From contig NZ_JONS01000002.1 in assembly GCF_000711965.1 (NCBI RefSeq), positions 151,525 to 215,524 of the forward strand: DNA of 64,000 nt. Reading direction: 5' to 3'. Shown here piece after piece: positions 1 to 8,740 of the stretch. The position numbers were made by a program, and so were the translations under genes. Origin of the DNA: Actinomyces israelii DSM 43320. Lineage in GTDB: Bacteria; Actinomycetota; Actinomycetes; Actinomycetales; Actinomycetaceae. The number at the start of each line of letters is the position of its first letter. The stretch's first letter is position 1. The notes under the pieces are model-generated. The model did no database searches and had not been told where the DNA came from. It saw only the letters and a list, made by a program, of their open reading frames with translations.

Positions 1-298
1 CGGAGGCCAGGGCGGCCTCGATCTCCGCCTCCTCCCGGCCGGAGTCGACGACGACGCACTCGGCCAGCCCGTAGCGCTGCTCGAGCGCCTCCTCCAGATC
101 GGTGTAGGTGCCCTCGGGCGCGGAGACCACGGTGCGCACGACGCCCTCCTTGGCCGCCCGCTTCAGAAGACGGGAGACTCGCGGCTGGGAGACATGGAGC
201 TCGGAGGCGATATCGGTCTGGCGCATGCCGAGCTCGTGGTACATCCGCGCGATCCTGACCATGAGTCGCAGCTGCGTCGTGTCAGCACGGGTCGGCAT
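1..298 (-). CDS. SorC/DeoR-type sugar-responsive transcriptional regulator (N-terminal part, cut by window edge)
   Basis: The 99 visible residues start MPTRADTTQLRLMVRIAR and run off the left edge. Residues about 8-60 form a helix-turn-helix of the SorC family: MRQTDIASELHVSQPRVSRLL is the recognition motif, followed by an EGVVRTVV wing and then a segment (LEEALEQRYGLAECVVVD) typical of the start of the SorC sugar-binding domain. A GGAAGGA ribosome site lies 9 nt before the ATG. The effector is not predictable because the sensor domain lies outside the window. The second SorC regulator at 57213 has the same architecture. The neighbouring genes on this side are a pseudogene and xylB, so the target is probably to the left. 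Confidence 0.85.
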   Translation of the reverse strand, partial: MPTRADTTQLRLMVRIARMYHELGMRQTDIASELHVSQPRVSRLLKRAAKEGVVRTVVSAPEGTYTDLEEALEQRYGLAECVVVDSGREEAEIEAALAS

Positions 299-744
299 GG
301 GCGAAGGTCCTTCCGGGCGGGTCATCTGACGACCCGCATGTGTCAGGGGTCGCGTGCAAGCCTAGATGATCGACTCCACGGGGCGCGGTGCGGTGTCGGT
401 CGATGTCGGCCCCCGGGGTCCCGGGGAGCCGGCAAAGGCCCGGCTGCGGGCGCCCGCGAGTCCCCTTGAACCGATCTCGGCGCGGCACCGAACTGATCCC
501 ACCGAGCCGATCCCGGCGAAAGGGGGTGGGCGGGGTCGGGCGGGCTCAGTCGTAGACTGCGTGCGCCACCGTGCCCCCGAGACCGCCCGGCCCCGGCAAG
601 ACCACGGGCGCCGCAAGCCCTGAAGGGCTCGTGGAGGACCACGACGCGAGCGGCGCCGCCCGCGTCCCGGCAGGGGGCCGCCGTCACCAGGTACGGGTGC
701 GCCTGCAGCGGTCGTCCCCGCCGCTGATCGCCGCGTAACCGGCG
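299..744. other. Gene-free stretch with one half of a dispersed palindromic repeat
   Basis: No reading frame here looks like a conserved protein. The codon pattern of the long frames on both strands is that of GC-rich shadows. The only structure I can support is the right arm of the palindromic repeat at 468-523. The part next to 299 must hold the promoter of the SorC regulator, but no clear -10/-35 was recognised. Confidence 0.5.
468..523. repeat. Single diverged arm of the dispersed CGAGATCGGT palindrome
   Basis: The stretch carries GAACCGATCTCGG, then after a GCGG-type spacer a second degenerate copy (GAGCCGATCCCGGCG) and ends CGAAAGG. This is the layout of the right arm of the 88-bp palindrome at 4358-4445. 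No left arm is present. It lies in a gene-free region beside a decayed gene, which fits a remnant. Confidence 0.65.
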
Positions 745-1110
745 ACCTGCGTCGTGCGCGGAAGGCGATACGGCGTGGGCCGCTCTGTCCGCAGTCGTGG
801 ACGCGGTCGCGTCGCACGGTGTGGCCGCCGAGCAGCTCCTTGGACCAGCCGACCCGCCGGGCGGAGAAGACGGCTCAAGCCGGTACTGGTAGCCGGGCTT
901 GTCCAGGCGCTCGGTCGCCCGGCTCGCCCCGGAGGAGCTCTCCTTGCCCAGGGATGTCGATGTGGTGGGGCGCCGGATAGAACACCGAGCGGCACGCATC
1001 GACCTCGACCAGGCTCTCACTCGGGTCCGCGCCCTGGAAGCCGGCCCGCACCGTCGTCGTGTCCTCGCCGACCTGTGCGTACCAGACGTACCGGATCCGC
1101 TCCGGGCCGC
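745..1110 (-). pseudogene. Remnant of a right-handed parallel beta-helix (glycan-active) protein
   Basis: Conserved pieces of one protein family appear in order on the minus strand but in different frames. YVWYAQVGEDTTTVRAGF and VFYPAPHHID lie near 1100-965, LGKESSSG and ERLDKPGYQYRLE near 954-873, and VGWSKELLGGHTV followed by VHDCGQSG near 860-770. In intact secreted beta-helix proteins these blocks belong to one chain, and about 45 residues appear to be missing between the second and third. Frameshifts plus deletion mean no functional product. Assignment rests on motif memory, so the exact subfamily is uncertain. Confidence 0.6.
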
Positions 1111-1511
1111 GCGCGGGCTCGCGACCCCGGTCCGCTGGTCGACATTCTCGGTGCGCAGCGCAGGAGCGCTCTCCTCCGCTCGGCCTGTGACGCGAGTGGA
1201 AGGTCACGAGGCACCAGGCGAGGGCCGGGGCCGCGTACCAGGTCAAGGGGCCGCTGCGAGGTCCTGGCCTCGGTGAATAGCCGGCGTCGGCGAGCGTGCC
1301 GCCGACCATCTGCCAGCGGGAAATTACGATAAAACTTATCGTCCGCCGTGGCCGTGCGCGGCTCCACCGCGGCCCCGGGGCGGGTGCGGGGCCGGGTCGG
1401 GCGCCTGCTCGCGCAGCTCCCGGGGCGCGGCGGGCAGGACGGTCTGTGCGCTCTGCGTCCTACCTCCGAGTCGTGGCGGAGGCCGCCGGCGCGGCGGCCC
1501 CGGCCGCGGGC
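1111..1511. other. Gene-free stretch upstream of the decayed gene
   Basis: No supported coding region. It contains the perfect inverted repeat at 1326-1342 in a short AT-richer patch, probably the old control region of the pseudogene. It also holds the region downstream of xylB, where no clear terminator hairpin with a T run was seen. Confidence 0.45.
1326..1342. promoter_or_regulatory. Perfect inverted repeat, putative operator
   Basis: Two perfect 7-bp arms, ACGATAA and TTATCGT, are separated by AAC. The site stands in an AT-rich island within GC-rich DNA, as operators often do. It lies upstream of the decayed beta-helix gene on the minus strand, so it may be a leftover operator. The cognate regulator is unknown. 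Confidence 0.45.
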
Positions 1512-2975
1512 TCAGGCCCCCTGGCTGCGGGCGACGAGGGCGGCCGCGGCGTCATAGGCGGCCCGGACCTCGGGTGCGGGCTCGGCGGTCAGGTGCTCGA
1601 CGCCGGCGATCTCCCAGGCCGGCGGCTCCTCTCCTCCGGCCAGGACCCAGGCGGCCTGCCGGGCGGCCCCGATGGCGACGTACTCGTCGGCCGGCGGCAC
1701 GTCCACGGGCACGCCCAGGACCGCCGGGGCCAGCTTCCTGGCGCTGACCCACTTCACCCCGCCGCCCACGAGGCTCACCGCCTCGATCGCGACGCCCTGG
1801 GCGCGCACGGCGTCCAGGCAGGCGCCCATGAGACACAGCAGGCCCTCCACGCTCGCGCGCGCGTAGTTCGCCGGGGTCAGGCTCGCCAGAGTCATGCCGG
1901 TCAGGACTCCCCGGGACTCGGGCAGGTTCGGGGTGCGCTCGCCCTCGAGGTAGGGCACGTGCACCAGGCCGGCGGCCCCGGGAGCGGCGGACAGGGCCAG
2001 CGCGTCGAACTCGTCGTAGGTCACGCCCAGGACCCGCTTGGCGGCGTCGAGGACGCGGGCGCCGTTGAGGGTGCAGGCCAGCGGCAGGAAGGCGCCGGTC
2101 GCGTCGGCGAAGCCGGTGACCAGGCCGCTCGCGTCGTGGGTGGGTGTGGCCGACACGGCGGCGACGACGCCGGAGGTGCCCAGGGACACGCTCGTCTGGC
2201 CGGGGCGCAGGCCCAGGCCCAGGGCGGCGCCGGCGTTGTCCCCGCAGCCGGGGCCGAGGGCCAGGTGGTTCAGGCCGCGCCCGTCGACGTCGTCCCCGCC
2301 CCGGGCGGCGGCCTCGCGGGGGCCGATGACGCGCGGCAGGACGATGCGCTCGGCCTCCTCCTGGCTCACGCGCAGGGCCCGGGCCAGCAGGTCGCGCCGG
2401 TAGGTGTTCGTCACGGCGTCGAAGTAGCCGGTGCCCGAGGCGTCGGAGCGGTCGGTGGTGAGGGTCTCCAGGGACGCCGCCCCGGACAGCCTCCAGGTCA
2501 GCCAGTCGTGCGGCAGGCAGACGGCGGCGACGCGCCGCGCGTTCTCCGGCTCGTGGTCCGCCAGCCAGCGCAACTTGGTAATGGTCAGGGAGGCCACCGG
2601 GACGCTGCCGACGGCGTCGGCCCAGGCGGCGCGGCCGGCCGGCTCGTCGCCCTCGCCCAGCTCGGCGATGAGGTCGCGGGCGGCGGCGGCCGAGCGGGTG
2701 TCGTTCCACAGCAGGGCGGGGCGGATGACGCGTCCGTCGGCGTCGAGGACGACCATGCCGTGCTGCTGGCCGCCCACGCTCAGGGCGGCGACGTCGTCGA
2801 GGCCGCCGGCGGCCTCGATCGCCTCCCCCAGGGCCCGCCACCACTGATCGGGGTGGACCTCGGTGCCGTCGGGGTGGGAGGCCCTGGCCTGGCGCACGAG
2901 GCCGCCGGTGGCGGCGTCGCGGACGACGATCTTGCAGGACTGCGTCGAGGAGTCGACGCCGGCGACGAGGGTCAT
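1512..2975 (-). CDS. xylB: Xylulokinase
   Basis: Phosphorylates D-xylulose to D-xylulose 5-phosphate with ATP in the cytoplasm. The 487-residue protein has the FGGY fold. The N-terminal lobe starts [18 protein letters not shown] (phosphate loop) and contains [12 protein letters not shown] and LLWNDTRS, the substrate-side motifs of xylulokinases. The C-terminal lobe has [16 protein letters not shown] and SLVGGGVKW, which match the FGGY_C ATP site. Length is normal for the family. The ATG follows GGAAGGA by 5 nt; the longer upstream extension of this frame runs through xylA and was discarded. It lies 110 bp downstream of xylA on the same strand, so both are probably cotranscribed from the promoter at 4329. 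Confidence 0.95.
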   Translation of the reverse strand: MTLVAGVDSSTQSCKIVVRDAATGGLVRQARASHPDGTEVHPDQWWRALGEAIEAAGGLDDVAALSVGGQQHGMVVLDADGRVIRPALLWNDTRSAAAARDLIAELGEGDEPAGRAAWADAVGSVPVASLTITKLRWLADHEPENARRVAAVCLPHDWLTWRLSGAASLETLTTDRSDASGTGYFDAVTNTYRRDLLARALRVSQEEAERIVLPRVIGPREAAARGGDDVDGRGLNHLALGPGCGDNAGAALGLGLRPGQTSVSLGTSGVVAAVSATPTHDASGLVTGFADATGAFLPLACTLNGARVLDAAKRVLGVTYDEFDALALSAAPGAAGLVHVPYLEGERTPNLPESRGVLTGMTLASLTPANYARASVEGLLCLMGACLDAVRAQGVAIEAVSLVGGGVKWVSARKLAPAVLGVPVDVPPADEYVAIGAARQAAWVLAGGEEPPAWEIAGVEHLTAEPAPEVRAAYDAAAALVARSQGA

Positions 2976-3085
2976 GGTGTTCCTTCCGCGGTGAAGGTGG
3001 GTGACGAAGCTGGGCTGGCGACCGGGCGGACGGGGGCGCTGGGGCGACGACGCCGGTAGGCGCCGCCGCCCCGGCGCGCGGGCCG

Positions 3086-4267
3086 TCAGCCGATGAGGTG
3101 CTGGACGGCCTTCTCGTAGAGGTCCACGTAATGGTAGTCGCGGGCGGCGGCCGCGGCGGTGTCGAAGTCCTCGTAGGCGGAGCGGTCGGCCAGGAGGTCG
3201 TCCAGGGTCTCGCCGGCGGCGAGGGTGGGCTCGCCGAGCTCGTAGACGCCCGAGCGCCTGAGCGCCTCCTGGACCTCGGGGTCGGCGCGGAAGGCCCGGG
3301 CCTTGTCGGCCAGCTGGAGGTACATCTCCATGTTCGCGGCGGCCGACTCCCACACGCCCTCCATGCCGTCGGTGCGCGAGGGCTTGTAGTCGAAGTGGAT
3401 GGGGCCCTCGTAGCGGGGGCCGCCGCCGGGGAAGCCGTTGACGAGCAGGTCGACGGTGAAGAAGGCCGACAGCAGGTCGCCGTGGCCGAAGACGAGGTCC
3501 TGGTCGTACTTCAGTCCCTTCTGGCCGTTGAGGTCGATGTGGAAGAGCTTGCCAGCGTTGAGCGCCTGCGCCAGGGCGTGGGTGTAGTTGAGGTTCGCCA
3601 TCTGCTCGTGGCCGACCTCGGGGTTCAGTCCCACGACGTCGCCGTTGTCGAGCTCGGCGATCAGGGCCAGGGCGTGCCCGACCGTGGGAAGGAAGATGTC
3701 GCCGCGGGGCTCGTTGGGCTTGGGCTCCAGGCCGATCCTGAGGTTGTAGCCCTTGTCCTTGATGTAGCCGGCGACGGTGTCCAGGCCCTCCTTGTAGCGG
3801 TCGAAGACGGCGTTGAGGTCCTTGGAGGAGTCGTACTCGGCGCCCTCGCGGCCGCCCCACATGACGAAGGTCGTGGCGCCGAGCTCGGCGGCCAGGTCCA
3901 CGTTGCGCAGGATCTTGCGCAGGCCGAAGCGGCGGATGGAGCGGTCGTTGTTGGTCAGGCCGCCGTCCTTGAAGATGGGATGGGTGAAGGTGTTGGTGGT
4001 GACCATCTCGATGGTCAGGCCGGTGGCCTCGACCGCGTCCTTGAGTCTGGCGACGATCTTGTCGCGCTCGGCGTCGGTGGCGTCGAAGGGGAAGACGTCG
4101 TTGTCGTGGAAGGTGATGCCCCAGGCGCCGAGCTCGGCGAGCCTCTCGGTGTACTCCCAGGGGCGCAGGGCGGCGCGGGTCGGCTCGCCGAAGGGGTCGG
4201 CGGCGAGCCAGCCGACCGTCCACAGTCCGAACGAGAACCTGTCTTCCCTGGTGGGCTTGCGAACCAT
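3086..4267 (-). CDS. xylA: Xylose isomerase
   Basis: Interconverts D-xylose and D-xylulose using two divalent metals. The 393 residues match the short actinobacterial (class I) enzyme in length and start [20 protein letters not shown]. Active-site residues are all present at canonical numbers: His54 and Asp57 (FHDND), Glu181 and Lys183 (GLEPKPNEP), Glu217 and His220 (NPEVGHEQ), Asp245, Asp255 and Asp257 ([15 protein letters not shown]), and Asp293. AAGGAGG lies a few nt before the ATG. The gene heads the xylAB unit, opposite a ROK repressor. The product feeds xylB and then the transketolase at 41280. Confidence 0.97.
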   Translation of the reverse strand: MVRKPTREDRFSFGLWTVGWLAADPFGEPTRAALRPWEYTERLAELGAWGITFHDNDVFPFDATDAERDKIVARLKDAVEATGLTIEMVTTNTFTHPIFKDGGLTNNDRSIRRFGLRKILRNVDLAAELGATTFVMWGGREGAEYDSSKDLNAVFDRYKEGLDTVAGYIKDKGYNLRIGLEPKPNEPRGDIFLPTVGHALALIAELDNGDVVGLNPEVGHEQMANLNYTHALAQALNAGKLFHIDLNGQKGLKYDQDLVFGHGDLLSAFFTVDLLVNGFPGGGPRYEGPIHFDYKPSRTDGMEGVWESAAANMEMYLQLADKARAFRADPEVQEALRRSGVYELGEPTLAAGETLDDLLADRSAYEDFDTAAAAARDYHYVDLYEKAVQHLIG

Positions 4268-4288
4268 GTGCTCCTCCTTGAGTCAGGA

Positions 4289-4334
4289 TTTGTTTGTTGG
4301 CAAAACTATACTGTTCCGGCCAGTACCGGGTCAA
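4289..4334 (-). promoter_or_regulatory. xylA promoter with overlapping ROK/XylR-type operator
   Basis: On the minus strand TTGACC (4334-4329) and TATAGT (4310-4305) are separated by 18 bp, a good vegetative promoter. Immediately after and overlapping the -10 is AGTTTTGCCAACAAACAAAT (4307-4288), an imperfect inverted repeat of the AGTTTTG-N4-CAAA type bound by ROK xylose repressors. A bound repressor would block the promoter. The divergent ROK gene at 4514 is the obvious candidate. The promoter elements are seen directly; the regulator pairing is inferred. Confidence 0.7.
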
Positions 4335-4357
4335 GGGGCGCCCGCGGCCCGCGCCCG

Positions 4358-4445
4358 TCCTTTCGCCGAGATCGGTCGTATTCCGGCTCGAGATCGGTCC
4401 GTGAACCGATCTCGGTGCGGAACTGAACCGATCTCGACGAAAGGA
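4358..4445. repeat. 88-bp near-perfect palindromic repeat (complete copy)
   Basis: Left arm 4358-4400 and right arm 4401-4445 are inverted copies with about 80 percent identity and almost no loop. Each arm holds two direct copies of CGAGATCGGT spaced about 22 bp, so the decamer occurs four times. The ends read TCCTTTCG and CGAAAGGA. Arms of the same element occur alone at 468-523 and as a separated pair at 51443-51485 and 51885-51928, so this is a dispersed repeat, not a xyl-specific operator. It would form a long cruciform or RNA hairpin. Confidence 0.85.
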
Positions 4446-4513
4446 GCCGGCGCTGTCGCGAGAGCGGTTCCTCTGCAGGGGTGGCCGACGAGGCCATCGG
4501 GTAGGGTCAGGAC

Positions 4514-5779
4514 GTGGCACGAAGCACAAAGACGGCGCCGTCCCCGAAGTCCCGCTGCACTCCCGACAACAACGGCTCATCCGGAACCCCCTCGGCCCGC
4601 CAGTCCAGCCTGCGCACCTCGAACCTGGCTCTGCTCGCCAGCCGGGTCTTCGCCTCCCCCGGCCCCGTCTCGCGCGCCGCTGTCGCCACCGCAACCGGAA
4701 TGACCCGCTCGACGGCCTCACGGCTGGCCGACGAGCTCGTCGCCACGGGCATCCTGGCCGAGCTGGCCCCGACGCCCACGGCCGGCCCGGGCCGTCCGGC
4801 AGTGCCGCTGACCCCGGCGTCGGGGACGTTCATCGCCATCGGCCTGGAGGTCAATGTCTCGCGCATGGCCGTGCGCGCCATCGACCTGTCGGGGGATGTG
4901 CTCGCCGAGCGCCTCGTCGTCGACGACTTCTCCTCGTCCGACGCCCACGAGGTCCTGGGGCGCCTGGCCTCCCTGCTCGAGCCACTGACCGCTCTCGGCC
5001 CCGTCAGATCGGCGCGCATGGTTGGCGCCGCGCTGGCGCTGCCGGGGCTGGTGAGCGACGGCGTCCTCCTGCGCGCCCCCAACCTCGGCTGGGCCGGCAT
5101 CCGTCCCGCAGAGATCCTGGCCCCCACCCTGGGGCGCCTCGGCACGAGCCTCGTCGTCGGCAATGAGGCCGATCTGGCCGCGCTCACCGCCGCCAGGCTG
5201 CGCCCCGGCGCCCCCGGGGAGCACCGCGACTTCATCTACCTGTCCGGGGAGGATGGCATCGGCGCCGGGATCGTGCGCGACGGCGAGGCCTGGCTGGGCG
5301 CCAACGGCTTCGCCGGGGAGATCGGCCACATCCAGGTGGATCCGCAGGGACCCGAGTGCGGCTGCGGGAACCACGGCTGCCTGGAGCGCTTCGCGGGGCG
5401 GCGCTCGATCCTCGCCGCCGCCGGCCTGCCCCCCGGCGCCGACCCCGAGGACCTGCGGAGGGCCTACGACGACGACGCCTCGCCCCACCACCAGCAGGCC
5501 CGAGACGCCGTCGCGGCTGCGGCCCGCGCGCTGGGCATCGCCCTGAGCGCCGCCATCAACATCCTCGACATCCCGGCCGTCGTCCTCGGCGGCCACCTCG
5601 CCCCGCTGACCGGGCTCCTCGCCCCGTCCCTCCAGGAGAGCCTCGACCACCGCGTGCTGGCCTCGCGCTGGTCAGCCCCGCAGATCCTGCCGGCCCCCGA
5701 GGACGAGACCCCGGGGGCGACAGGGGCGGCCTGGTCCCTGCTCGAGGGAGTGATCGCGGCCCCGGCCGCCTGGGCCTGA
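4514..5779 (+). CDS. xylR: ROK-family transcriptional repressor, probable xylose regulator
   Basis: 421 residues. Residues about 28-85 are a winged helix-turn-helix ([25 protein letters not shown], then [18 protein letters not shown]). The rest is the ROK sugar-kinase-like fold, with [29 protein letters not shown] and the zinc-type motif [10 protein letters not shown] around residues 280-293. It starts at GTG, because no ATG fits the conserved N-terminus. It is divergent from xylA with an AGTTTTG-type operator in between, which makes a xylose-responsive repressor the best guess. The gene symbol is assigned by context only. Confidence 0.82.
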   Translation: MARSTKTAPSPKSRCTPDNNGSSGTPSARQSSLRTSNLALLASRVFASPGPVSRAAVATATGMTRSTASRLADELVATGILAELAPTPTAGPGRPAVPLTPASGTFIAIGLEVNVSRMAVRAIDLSGDVLAERLVVDDFSSSDAHEVLGRLASLLEPLTALGPVRSARMVGAALALPGLVSDGVLLRAPNLGWAGIRPAEILAPTLGRLGTSLVVGNEADLAALTAARLRPGAPGEHRDFIYLSGEDGIGAGIVRDGEAWLGANGFAGEIGHIQVDPQGPECGCGNHGCLERFAGRRSILAAAGLPPGADPEDLRRAYDDDASPHHQQARDAVAAAARALGIALSAAINILDIPAVVLGGHLAPLTGLLAPSLQESLDHRVLASRWSAPQILPAPEDETPGATGAAWSLLEGVIAAPAAWA

Positions 5780-5827
5780 GGCCCCGCGTGCCGGCTGCCG
5801 GCACCCGCCGGCACCGGCTGCCGCTGG

Positions 5828-6958
5828 TCAGCGCTGGACGCGGGCGTTGCCGCCGGCGGCGAGGCGCTGGACCTCGGCGAGGGTGGCCATGGTGGTGTCG
5901 CCGGGGGTGGTCATGGCCAGGGCGCCGTGCGCGGCCCCGTACTCCACGGCGGTGGCCAGGTCGCCGAGCTCCATGAGCCCGTAGATCAGGCCCGAGGCGA
6001 AGGAGTCGCCCCCGCCGACCCGGTCGAGGATCTCCAGGCCGGGGCGCTGGACTGAGCGCACGAACCCGGTCCGGGGCGACCAGGCGATAGCCGCCCAGTC
6101 GTTGACGGTGGCCGTGCGCACCTGGCGCAGGGTGGTGGCGACGACCCCGAAGCCGTCGAACTCGGCGACCGCCCGCTCGATCATGGCCTCGAAGGCGCCG
6201 GCGTCCAGCCTGGACAGGCCCTCGTCCACGCCGTCGACCTCGAAGCCCAGGCAGGCGGTGAAGTCCTCCTCGTTGCCGATCATGACGTCCACGTAGCGGG
6301 CCAGGCGCCGGTTGACCTCGCGCGCCCGCTCGATCCCCCCGACGCCCTTCCACAGGCTGGGCCGGTAGTTCAGGTCGTAGGACACCACCGTGCCCGCCCG
6401 GTGGGCGGCGTCCATGGCCGCCTCGGCCACCTCGGCCGCCTCCGGCGACAGGGCCGCGAAGATGCCGCCGGTGTGCAGCCAGCGTACGCCCAGCCGCCCG
6501 AAGAGGCGGTCCCAGTCCACGTCCTGGGGCCGCAGCCGGCTGACGGCGGTGTGCCCGCGGTCCGAGACCCCCACCGCGCCGCGCACCCCGTAGCCGCGCT
6601 CGGTGAAGTTCAGCCCGTTGCGCGCGCTGCGGCCGATACCGTCGTAGGGCGCCCACACGATCCGCGGGTCCACACCGCCGGCCAGGATGAGGCTCTCAAT
6701 GAGACGGCCCACCTCGTTGTCGGCCAGGGCGGTGACCACCCCCGCCCGCATGCCGAAGCACCTCGACAGGCCGCGGGCGACGTTGTACTCCCCGCCCCCC
6801 TCCCAGACCTCGAAGCGCCGGGCCGTGCGAATGCGCCCCTCCCCCGGGTCCAGGCGCAGCATGACCTCCCCCAGGCAGACCACGTCGTAGCGGCACTGCG
6901 CGGCGGGCCGCACCGCGACCGGCCCCCCACCAGAAGCAGGACCAGCAGCAGCGCTCAT
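5828..6958 (-). CDS. kdgK: 2-keto-3-deoxygluconate kinase (PfkB family)
   Basis: Phosphorylates KDG to KDPG, the step after mannonate dehydratase. The 376 residues show PfkB motifs: GGGEYNVARGLSRCFG near residue 47 (signature 1) and DRVGGGDSFASGLIYG near residue 323 (signature 2, containing the catalytic Asp). The YDLNYRPSLW block is typical of KDG kinases. The start ATG overlaps the stop of eda in ATGA, which implies translational coupling. It is the last gene of the uxuB-uxuA-eda-kdgK run. An upstream in-frame extension would eat into eda and was not used. Confidence 0.88.
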   Translation of the reverse strand: MSAAAGPASGGGPVAVRPAAQCRYDVVCLGEVMLRLDPGEGRIRTARRFEVWEGGGEYNVARGLSRCFGMRAGVVTALADNEVGRLIESLILAGGVDPRIVWAPYDGIGRSARNGLNFTERGYGVRGAVGVSDRGHTAVSRLRPQDVDWDRLFGRLGVRWLHTGGIFAALSPEAAEVAEAAMDAAHRAGTVVSYDLNYRPSLWKGVGGIERAREVNRRLARYVDVMIGNEEDFTACLGFEVDGVDEGLSRLDAGAFEAMIERAVAEFDGFGVVATTLRQVRTATVNDWAAIAWSPRTGFVRSVQRPGLEILDRVGGGDSFASGLIYGLMELGDLATAVEYGAAHGALAMTTPGDTTMATLAEVQRLAAGGNARVQR

Positions 6959-7635
6959 CGGCCGGCCTCCTTCGCGATCGCCACGGCCCGGGCGCACAGG
7001 CGGGAGACCTCATCCCACCGGGCGGCGGCCACAAGGTCCCTGCTCACCATCCACGACCCGCCGCACGCCGCGACCTGGGGAACGGCCAGGTACTCGGCCA
7101 GGTTGCCCGCGCTCACGCCCCCGGTCGGCACGAACCGCACCCGGGGGAAGGCCGCCGACAGGGCCCTGACGGCCGACGGGCCGCCCAGAGCGGAGGCCGG
7201 GAAGAACTTGACCGTCCTGATTCCCAGCTCCAGGGCCGCCATAATCCACGACGCGTCCGCGCACCCCGGCAGCACCGGCACCCCCGCGTCCTGCGCGCAG
7301 CGCACGACCTCGACCGACAGGCCCGGAGACACCAGGTACCGGGCGCCCGCATCGATGGCGGCCTCGGCCTGAGCCGCGTCGAGCACCGTCCCGGCCCCCA
7401 CCACCAGACCCTCGACCTCGCCCATGACACGGATCGCCTCCACCGCGGCAGCGGTACGGAAGGCCACCTCGGCCGTCGCAATGCCGCTGGCCACCAGGGC
7501 CCGGCCAGCACCCACCCCCTGCGCGGCGGAATCGACCACCACTACCGGCACCACCGGGTTGGCGGCCAGAAGCTGATCGAGCTGATCGCGCGCGGCCTCG
7601 GCGTCCTCAGTGATCCGGCTCGTCATGCTCGTCAT
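6955..7635 (-). CDS. eda: 2-keto-3-deoxy-6-phosphogluconate (KDPG) aldolase
   Basis: Cleaves KDPG to pyruvate and glyceraldehyde 3-phosphate. The 226-residue protein is a class I aldolase TIM barrel. AEVAFRTAAAVEAI carries the strand-2 Glu region, VVGAGTVLDAAQAEAAIDAGARYLVSPG is the family signature, and TVKFFPASALGG holds the Schiff-base lysine. VPTGGV is the phosphate-binding end. GGAGG precedes the ATG by 10 nt. It lies between uxuA and kdgK on the same strand, consistent with a hexuronate operon. Confidence 0.93.
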   Translation of the reverse strand: MTSMTSRITEDAEAARDQLDQLLAANPVVPVVVVDSAAQGVGAGRALVASGIATAEVAFRTAAAVEAIRVMGEVEGLVVGAGTVLDAAQAEAAIDAGARYLVSPGLSVEVVRCAQDAGVPVLPGCADASWIMAALELGIRTVKFFPASALGGPSAVRALSAAFPRVRFVPTGGVSAGNLAEYLAVPQVAACGGSWMVSRDLVAAARWDEVSRLCARAVAIAKEAGR

Positions 7636-7660
7636 GACTGATACTCCTCCCCGAGCGCGC

Positions 7661-8740
7661 TCAGGCGCGCATCTTGAGCTTGGCGGTGGCCTCGAAGAGG
7701 CCGTTGAGGTAGGTGGCGCCCAGCGCCCGGTCGTAGAGCGGATATCCCGGACGGCCCGTCTCCCCCCAGATCATGCGACCGTGGTCGGGACGGACGTAGA
7801 CGTCCGGCACGGTGTCGTGGAGGGCCTCGATAATGGCGGCCATGTCCAGGTCGCCGGCGGCGGAGAGGTGCGGCGCCTCCTGGAAGTGCCTGTCCCCGAG
7901 GTGCTTCACGTTGCGCACGTGAGCGGCTGCGATCCGGCCCCGTTCCCCGAACTCGCGGAAGATCGCGGGAACGTCATTGTCCGGGTCGGAGCCGAGCGAC
8001 CCGGAGCACGGGCACAGAGAGTTGGCCTCGGAGTCGACCATGCGCACAATGCGGTCGAGGTCGTCTCGCGTGTTGCAGATGCGGGGCAGGCCGAACAGGT
8101 CCCAGGCGGGGTCGTCGGGGTGGACGGCCATCCGGATGCCGACCCTCTCGCAGGTTGGGATGATGCCCTGGAGGAAGTAGCGGTAGTTGTCCCGCATCTG
8201 CTCGCGCGAGACGCCCTCGTAGAGGGAGAGAACCTCGTCGAGCCGGCTCAGGCGCTCCGGCTCCCAGCCGGGCAGGGTGAGCCCGCCCGAGTCACGGGCG
8301 GTGCGCTCGACGATCTCGCGCGGCGTCATGCCCTCGACCTCGGCGTGGTCGTAGTACAGGCAGGTGGAGCCGTCCTCGTTCACGTGGGCGAGCTCGGTGC
8401 GCAGCCAGTCGAAAACGGGCATGAAGTTGTAGATGACGACCTCGACGCCGAAGGCCGCCAGGTTCTCCAGGGTTGCGCAGTAGGCGGCGATGTACTCGTC
8501 GCGGCTGGGAAGGCCCAGCTTAATGTCCTCGTGGACGTTGACGGACTCGATGACCCGGCACTCCAGGCCGCCTGCCCTCACCCGGGCGATCAGCTTCTCG
8601 ATCTCGCCTCTCTCCCAGACCTCGCCGGCGGCGTACTGGTCGAGGACGCCCATAATGCCGGTCATGCCGGGAATCTGGCGGATGTACTGCAGGGGGATGG
8701 GGTCGTAGGCCTCCCCGTACCAGCGGAAGGTCATGTTCAT
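7661..8740 (-). CDS. uxuA: D-mannonate dehydratase
   Basis: Dehydrates D-mannonate to KDG. The 359 residues begin [25 protein letters not shown], typical of UxuA. Expected metal-site motifs are present: [38 protein letters not shown] and HVRNVKHLG, followed by [13 protein letters not shown] near the C-terminus. The start codon overlaps the stop of uxuB (ATGA). The pathway neighbours on both sides (uxuB upstream, eda and kdgK downstream) leave little doubt about function. Confidence 0.96.
   Translation of the reverse strand: MNMTFRWYGEAYDPIPLQYIRQIPGMTGIMGVLDQYAAGEVWERGEIEKLIARVRAGGLECRVIESVNVHEDIKLGLPSRDEYIAAYCATLENLAAFGVEVVIYNFMPVFDWLRTELAHVNEDGSTCLYYDHAEVEGMTPREIVERTARDSGGLTLPGWEPERLSRLDEVLSLYEGVSREQMRDNYRYFLQGIIPTCERVGIRMAVHPDDPAWDLFGLPRICNTRDDLDRIVRMVDSEANSLCPCSGSLGSDPDNDVPAIFREFGERGRIAAAHVRNVKHLGDRHFQEAPHLSAAGDLDMAAIIEALHDTVPDVYVRPDHGRMIWGETGRPGYPLYDRALGATYLNGLFEATAKLKMRA

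Noticed and set aside
343..1020. A 225-codon minus-strand frame in the left gene-free stretch
   Set aside because: Only one internal block (near 954-873) matches a protein family, and neighbouring blocks of the same family lie in other frames. Treated as part of the pseudogene.
4358..4445. The 88-bp palindrome as a xylose-specific operator
   Set aside because: The same arms occur at 468-523 and 51443-51928 next to unrelated genes, so it is a dispersed repeat.
2976..4721. A 1069-codon minus-strand open frame (1512-4721) that extends xylB far upstream
   Set aside because: Only the last 487 codons resemble a protein. The extension runs through xylA in another frame and is Arg/Pro-rich; the ATG at 2975 has a good ribosome site.
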